Shown here piece after piece: positions 60,663-64,000 of a stretch of 64,000 nucleotides of DNA (the first letter of the stretch is position 1; each line of letters opens with the position of its first letter). A program made the position numbers and the translations under genes. Below the pieces are notes generated by a model. That model saw only the letters and a program-made list of their open reading frames with translations, was not told where the DNA came from and did no database searches. The DNA comes from Zeugodacus cucurbitae (Eukaryota > Arthropoda > Insecta > Diptera > Tephritidae), in contig NC_071670.1 of the NCBI RefSeq assembly GCF_028554725.1, positions 66,997,001 through 67,061,000 of the forward strand, read 5' to 3'.

Positions 60663-61157
60663 AACATGCTGAGTTTCTGTTTTTTCCAGACTGGATAAGG
60701 AAGCGAAGCGTATGGGTCTGGTGGTGAACGAGGACAAGACGAAATATCTCCTGTCGTCAAACAAACAGTCAGCGCATTCGCGTCTTTGCTCCCACGTGGA
60801 CGATGTCAACATCCGATGAGACGGCACTAGGAGTTTTCGAGAGAAAAGTTTGGGGAAGATTTATGGTCCCTTAAACATTGGCAACGGCGAATACCGCAGA
60901 CGATGGAACGATGAGCTGTATGTGTTATTCGACGACATAGACATAGTCCAGCGAATAAAAAGACAGCGGCTACGCTGGCTAGGTCATGTTGTTCGAATGG
61001 ATGAAAGTGCTCCAGCTCTGAAAGTATTCGATGCAGTACCCGCTGGTGGAAGCCGAGGAAGAGGGAGACCTCCACTCCGATGGAAGGACCAGGTGGAGTG
61101 GCGCGCTGCAGTGGACTCGGCTATAACCGCGTAAGCGATGTCTTTTACAGTCAAGAA
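60663..61157 (+). mobile_element. RTE-like LINE fragment with two internal deletions (copy D)
   Basis: It aligns closely to copy A from GGATAAGGAAGCGAAGCG (60694) to the terminal CCGCGTAAGCG and the short TCAAGAAGAAG tail. Relative to copy A it lacks 230 bp at CCCACGT|GGACG (60793-60799; copy A 25239-25468). The three bases CGT are shared at the two deletion edges. It also lacks 60 bp at GTGGAG|TGGCGC (about 61100; copy A 25771-25830). A base change or loss near 60846-60852 breaks the FERKVLRKIYG frame. The high identity elsewhere suggests copies A and D come from the same recently active subfamily. Confidence 0.82.
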
Positions 61158-61859
61158 GAAGTTTCTCGAGTCGTGATTTCTCAGAAATAATAACATCAAC
61201 GGATGACTTTAAAACAGTCTACCTCTTCAACTTCTAGATATTATATGATAACTTGCTAACTCAAAGATACGTTACCCAAGGTCCAAAGCTCAATCTTCAA
61301 CAGACAACTCATGTTCTTTTAACGTTCTTTGGTCCATGGTATAAAACCTTGTAGCATCTTAGCTACAGATTTTCTTTATAATCCATTCGCTCGAGAGTAG
61401 TCTATTTCAAGTGGCATAAAACACAGACCTAAAAAAAACTGTTCCAATCTAAAGTCTAATCGATCCTGAGTAACAGAACCAGAAGTAAATTGTCTAAAAA
61501 ATACAAAGTATATCGGACTCCCACAACTGAGATTCGGCAGGATAGAACTGACCTCGAAGATTGAAGGTCAAAATCAAAGTCCTACCGATAAACCCCTCGA
61601 GTTGCTATGATAAAGCCCACAGCTGCAGAAACCCGTTGATAAATCCCCTCACTTCCCCACCATTAACATCAAATTAGCGATGTGTAAACTATAAGTAGTA
61701 CAACAAAGCCAACTGCAACCAACATATATCAAAATATCCATGTTTGCCTGTACATATGTATGTATGTGTGTCTGCAGCACTGGGATAATCTATCAACGCA
61801 CGGCTTAACAACTTAACACGCAACAAAACTGTACGTATGCATGGAGTACAATATGATGA
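61158..61859. other. AT-rich unique DNA, nothing recognised
   Basis: No coding or repeat similarity seen on either strand. Confidence 0.5.
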
Positions 61860-62560
61860 TGCAACATGCCACGCCTGTTCCTTGCTTATTGTTATTTGTA
61901 GAAATATGGCAACGAGTGTGCTTGCCACATGTTGCATGTTGGTATGACATGACATTGCGCGCAACTAATTAAAACGGTTTCAAGGTGAAAACAACAACAA
62001 GTTATAACTGCACATAAGCACAAAAGCAAGAACCAAGAAGCAGAAAAAAATGTTACAACAAATATGTTAGGCACACGCAATATAATGTTGCTCTTAACAA
62101 CAGCAACATATCTACAACTAAATAGCACATGCGCTATATTGTCAAATAGTTATGTGCAACAACAATGCCAGGAGTGAGTTACCAGTTAGTCTGAAGTGAA
62201 ATACTATTCTACTTGCAACACAAGCATGTTGCCACCGTTAAAAGGGTTGCAATTACTTGCGAATGTGCAACATGCTACAAACATGTTGACAATGTTTTTT
62301 TATGCAGCATATCAACAAACATTTGTTTAAAGTTTGAAATTGCGCGCATGTTGCAACAATAACATTTTTTTCCTGCATGTTGCCACACACACATACTGGC
62401 AACACGCATGAAATGTGTAAATTCCATATGAAATTGTCATTGACCATACATAACAGCGGCCACATCAATTTTTGCAGCATTTTTATTTACAACGTGCAAC
62501 GTGCAACATGCGACAACGCTTACTGCCAGCCATGTGCAACGTGCAACATTAGCAGAAAAT
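61860..62560. repeat. Cluster of CATGTTGC / GCAACATG and GTGCAAC words
   Basis: CATGTTG or its complement CAACATG occurs about nine times in 700 bp (near 61862, 61924, 61931, 62227, 62268, 62282, 62347, 62377 and 62505). ACGTGCAACGTGCAAC doublets lie at about 62491-62506 and 62533-62548. They are irregularly spaced and on both strands, so this is not a tandem repeat. Related words (GTTGCAAC, TTGCCAC) are frequent elsewhere in the window, but this is the densest patch. No gene is present. Confidence 0.4.
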
Positions 62561-64000
62561 GGCTGCGACAGTAATTATTGTACGCCACCATAATTTTGTT
62601 GTTTACTGGCAATGACACAGCAATGCGTTTTGCGTTGCGCACATTCGTGCAACAATTGCTGACAATTGTCGGCAATCGAATGCTGCAACAAACAGCCGAT
62701 CAATATGAGTCTACTGCTGCAAACGGCTGCTTAGTGAGAAAAAAACACGCGCGCAGTGAACAATATTATCTGCGTAATTTATATCCTTATTAAGCAGCCA
62801 TCAACTTGGAATGTCTGCGTTGGCACTTTAGCCGTTTGGCGGACGCAGCGGAGTTATGGAGCCGCAGCGGCAGGTGAATACAGCTACTTTATTCCCCCGG
62901 CTTCTTCATTTTACACGCAAATCCGAAGAAAGTCATCATAAATCTTTAAGTTTTTCTCTCTCTCTCCCTCTTTCAGTAATTTTATGCATCAAATTCATTA
63001 GTATGCAGCTCATCGTTGGCTCAGCTACAGAAGCTTTCACGCCTTTTTGGGGCTTTACTGCTTCTCATCACTCACTTAGATGCAGACATCCATATATACG
63101 GGTATTTATGCATTTCTTTAATAGACTTGTGCAGCACTGCAGCCTCGAGGGATTAAAACGGGTGCTCTTTTATATGTGCAATCTTTTGAGACACATCTTT
63201 GAAATATGGAGCTCAGTCGAGTTCGTTTTAAGGAAACAAAATCTGATTTCGTTCGTATTAAATTCCGCGTAATCTGAACATTTGATTCAATTAGCCGGAT
63301 GTGGAGAAACGGAGATGTTATGTTCAAAGCTGAAATACATTATCCCCAAATCAGATCCACAATCTAACACATTCCTCGACTTTTATAGAAGTCCAAGAGT
63401 TTTCTATTAAGACTTCTCTCTCAGTGTGAACAACTAAACAATTTGTTGTTAGAAATCGTCAATTATTCAAATGTTCTTAGGGTTCTATATTCGATATTTT
63501 ATTGAATTTGATGTAGATCTGAGTGAGTGGACTTAAAGCAGAAGCTCATTCAACCACACTCTGAGTAGACTTACGTACTCTATTTTATATGTTTAACCGT
63601 TCCTGACTTTTCTCTGGATTTGAGCTGTACTACTATCAAGTAATAGAATGGCAACTTCATTGTCTTTAATTGTAGGTTCTCCTCATCCTCTTTTTCGTCT
63701 ATCTCAACGTTCTCCACACAAAAAATATGAGTTAAGTTTGCTTCAAGTTCCAACCCCACACTCTCACATATTGTTAGAGTAATTTGCGACTCTCTTGAAA
63801 ACTTCTAAAAGTCTTTGTAGCTTTTTATAGATTTGGGTTAAATAAAATGATTTTGGATACCCGTAAGATTAAGTTAATACAGTTAGTTGGCATTCTAAAG
63901 GTATCAAAGATATTTATTGGATATATCGTTCATGAAAATTTTGAGAAATATGAGAAAGGTCTCAGCGTTTTAAGACAATTGCGAAATGACAACCATGGAA
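62561..64000. other. Unique DNA, nothing recognised
   Basis: A 138-codon frame at 62856-63272 crosses a CT-rich run (62956-62976) and has no recognisable domain. The rest is AT-rich with nothing identified up to the window edge. Confidence 0.45.

Noticed and set aside
62856..63272. 138-codon plus-strand frame
   Set aside because: It reads through a TCTCTCTCTC run and has no known motif. Too little evidence to call a gene.

Overview
The window looks like non-coding nuclear DNA of a higher dipteran, most likely a tephritid fruit fly (Bactrocera, Zeugodacus or Ceratitis type). This rests on three things: AT-rich unique sequence with abundant (CAA)n/(TTG)n runs, a very frequent GTGGCAAC/GTTGCCAC word, and several familiar dipteran repeat families. 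I find no convincing complete host gene, tRNA, rRNA or CRISPR array. The long open frames that are not transposon-derived are low-complexity or unrecognisable. The window is therefore either a large intergenic region or the inside of a very long intron.

Layout. 1-16.2 kb is mostly unique AT-rich DNA with one clean jockey-type LINE 3' fragment (2422-3117, 14-bp target-site duplication) and two related arrays of about 115-150 bp repeats built around GTGGCAAC (5598-5977 and 8475-9010). 16.2-22.1 kb holds a decayed mariner transposase and two more decayed jockey-type RNase H fragments (one on the minus strand). At 24.4-25.9 kb an extreme cluster of TAATTA/CAATTA words is split by an RTE-like LINE fragment with an 11-bp target-site duplication. 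29.9-34.3 kb is the richest part. It has an old and a long DINE-1-like (Helentron-related) non-autonomous element, then a 42-bp tandem array in which most units carry a forkhead-type site and an inverted AGGTCA palindrome, then a 1.82-kb PIF/Harbinger transposon with 27-bp perfect terminal inverted repeats and a 3-bp target-site duplication. 35-49 kb has two further DINE-1-like copies, one of which contains a 72-bp insert copied from, or shared with, sequence 4 kb away. 49-54 kb has three decayed jockey-type fragments. 55.4-56.1 kb is a cluster of CATATG, TGATGTCA and TGACGTCA words. 57-61 kb has two more RTE-like fragments, and 61.9-62.6 kb is dense in CATGTTGC/GCAACATG words.

How the parts relate. 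The coding information seen is almost entirely transposon-derived and defective. The DINE-1-like copies encode nothing and would depend on an autonomous Helentron elsewhere. The Harbinger copy keeps the 5' parts of its two divergent-function genes (transposase and Myb/zeste-like DNA-binding protein) facing each other, with their 3' parts deleted. Nearly all orientable elements lie on the plus strand, which would fit an intron of a minus-strand gene, but this is inference. The most promising undescribed feature is the composite forkhead plus nuclear-receptor palindrome array at 31794-32077.
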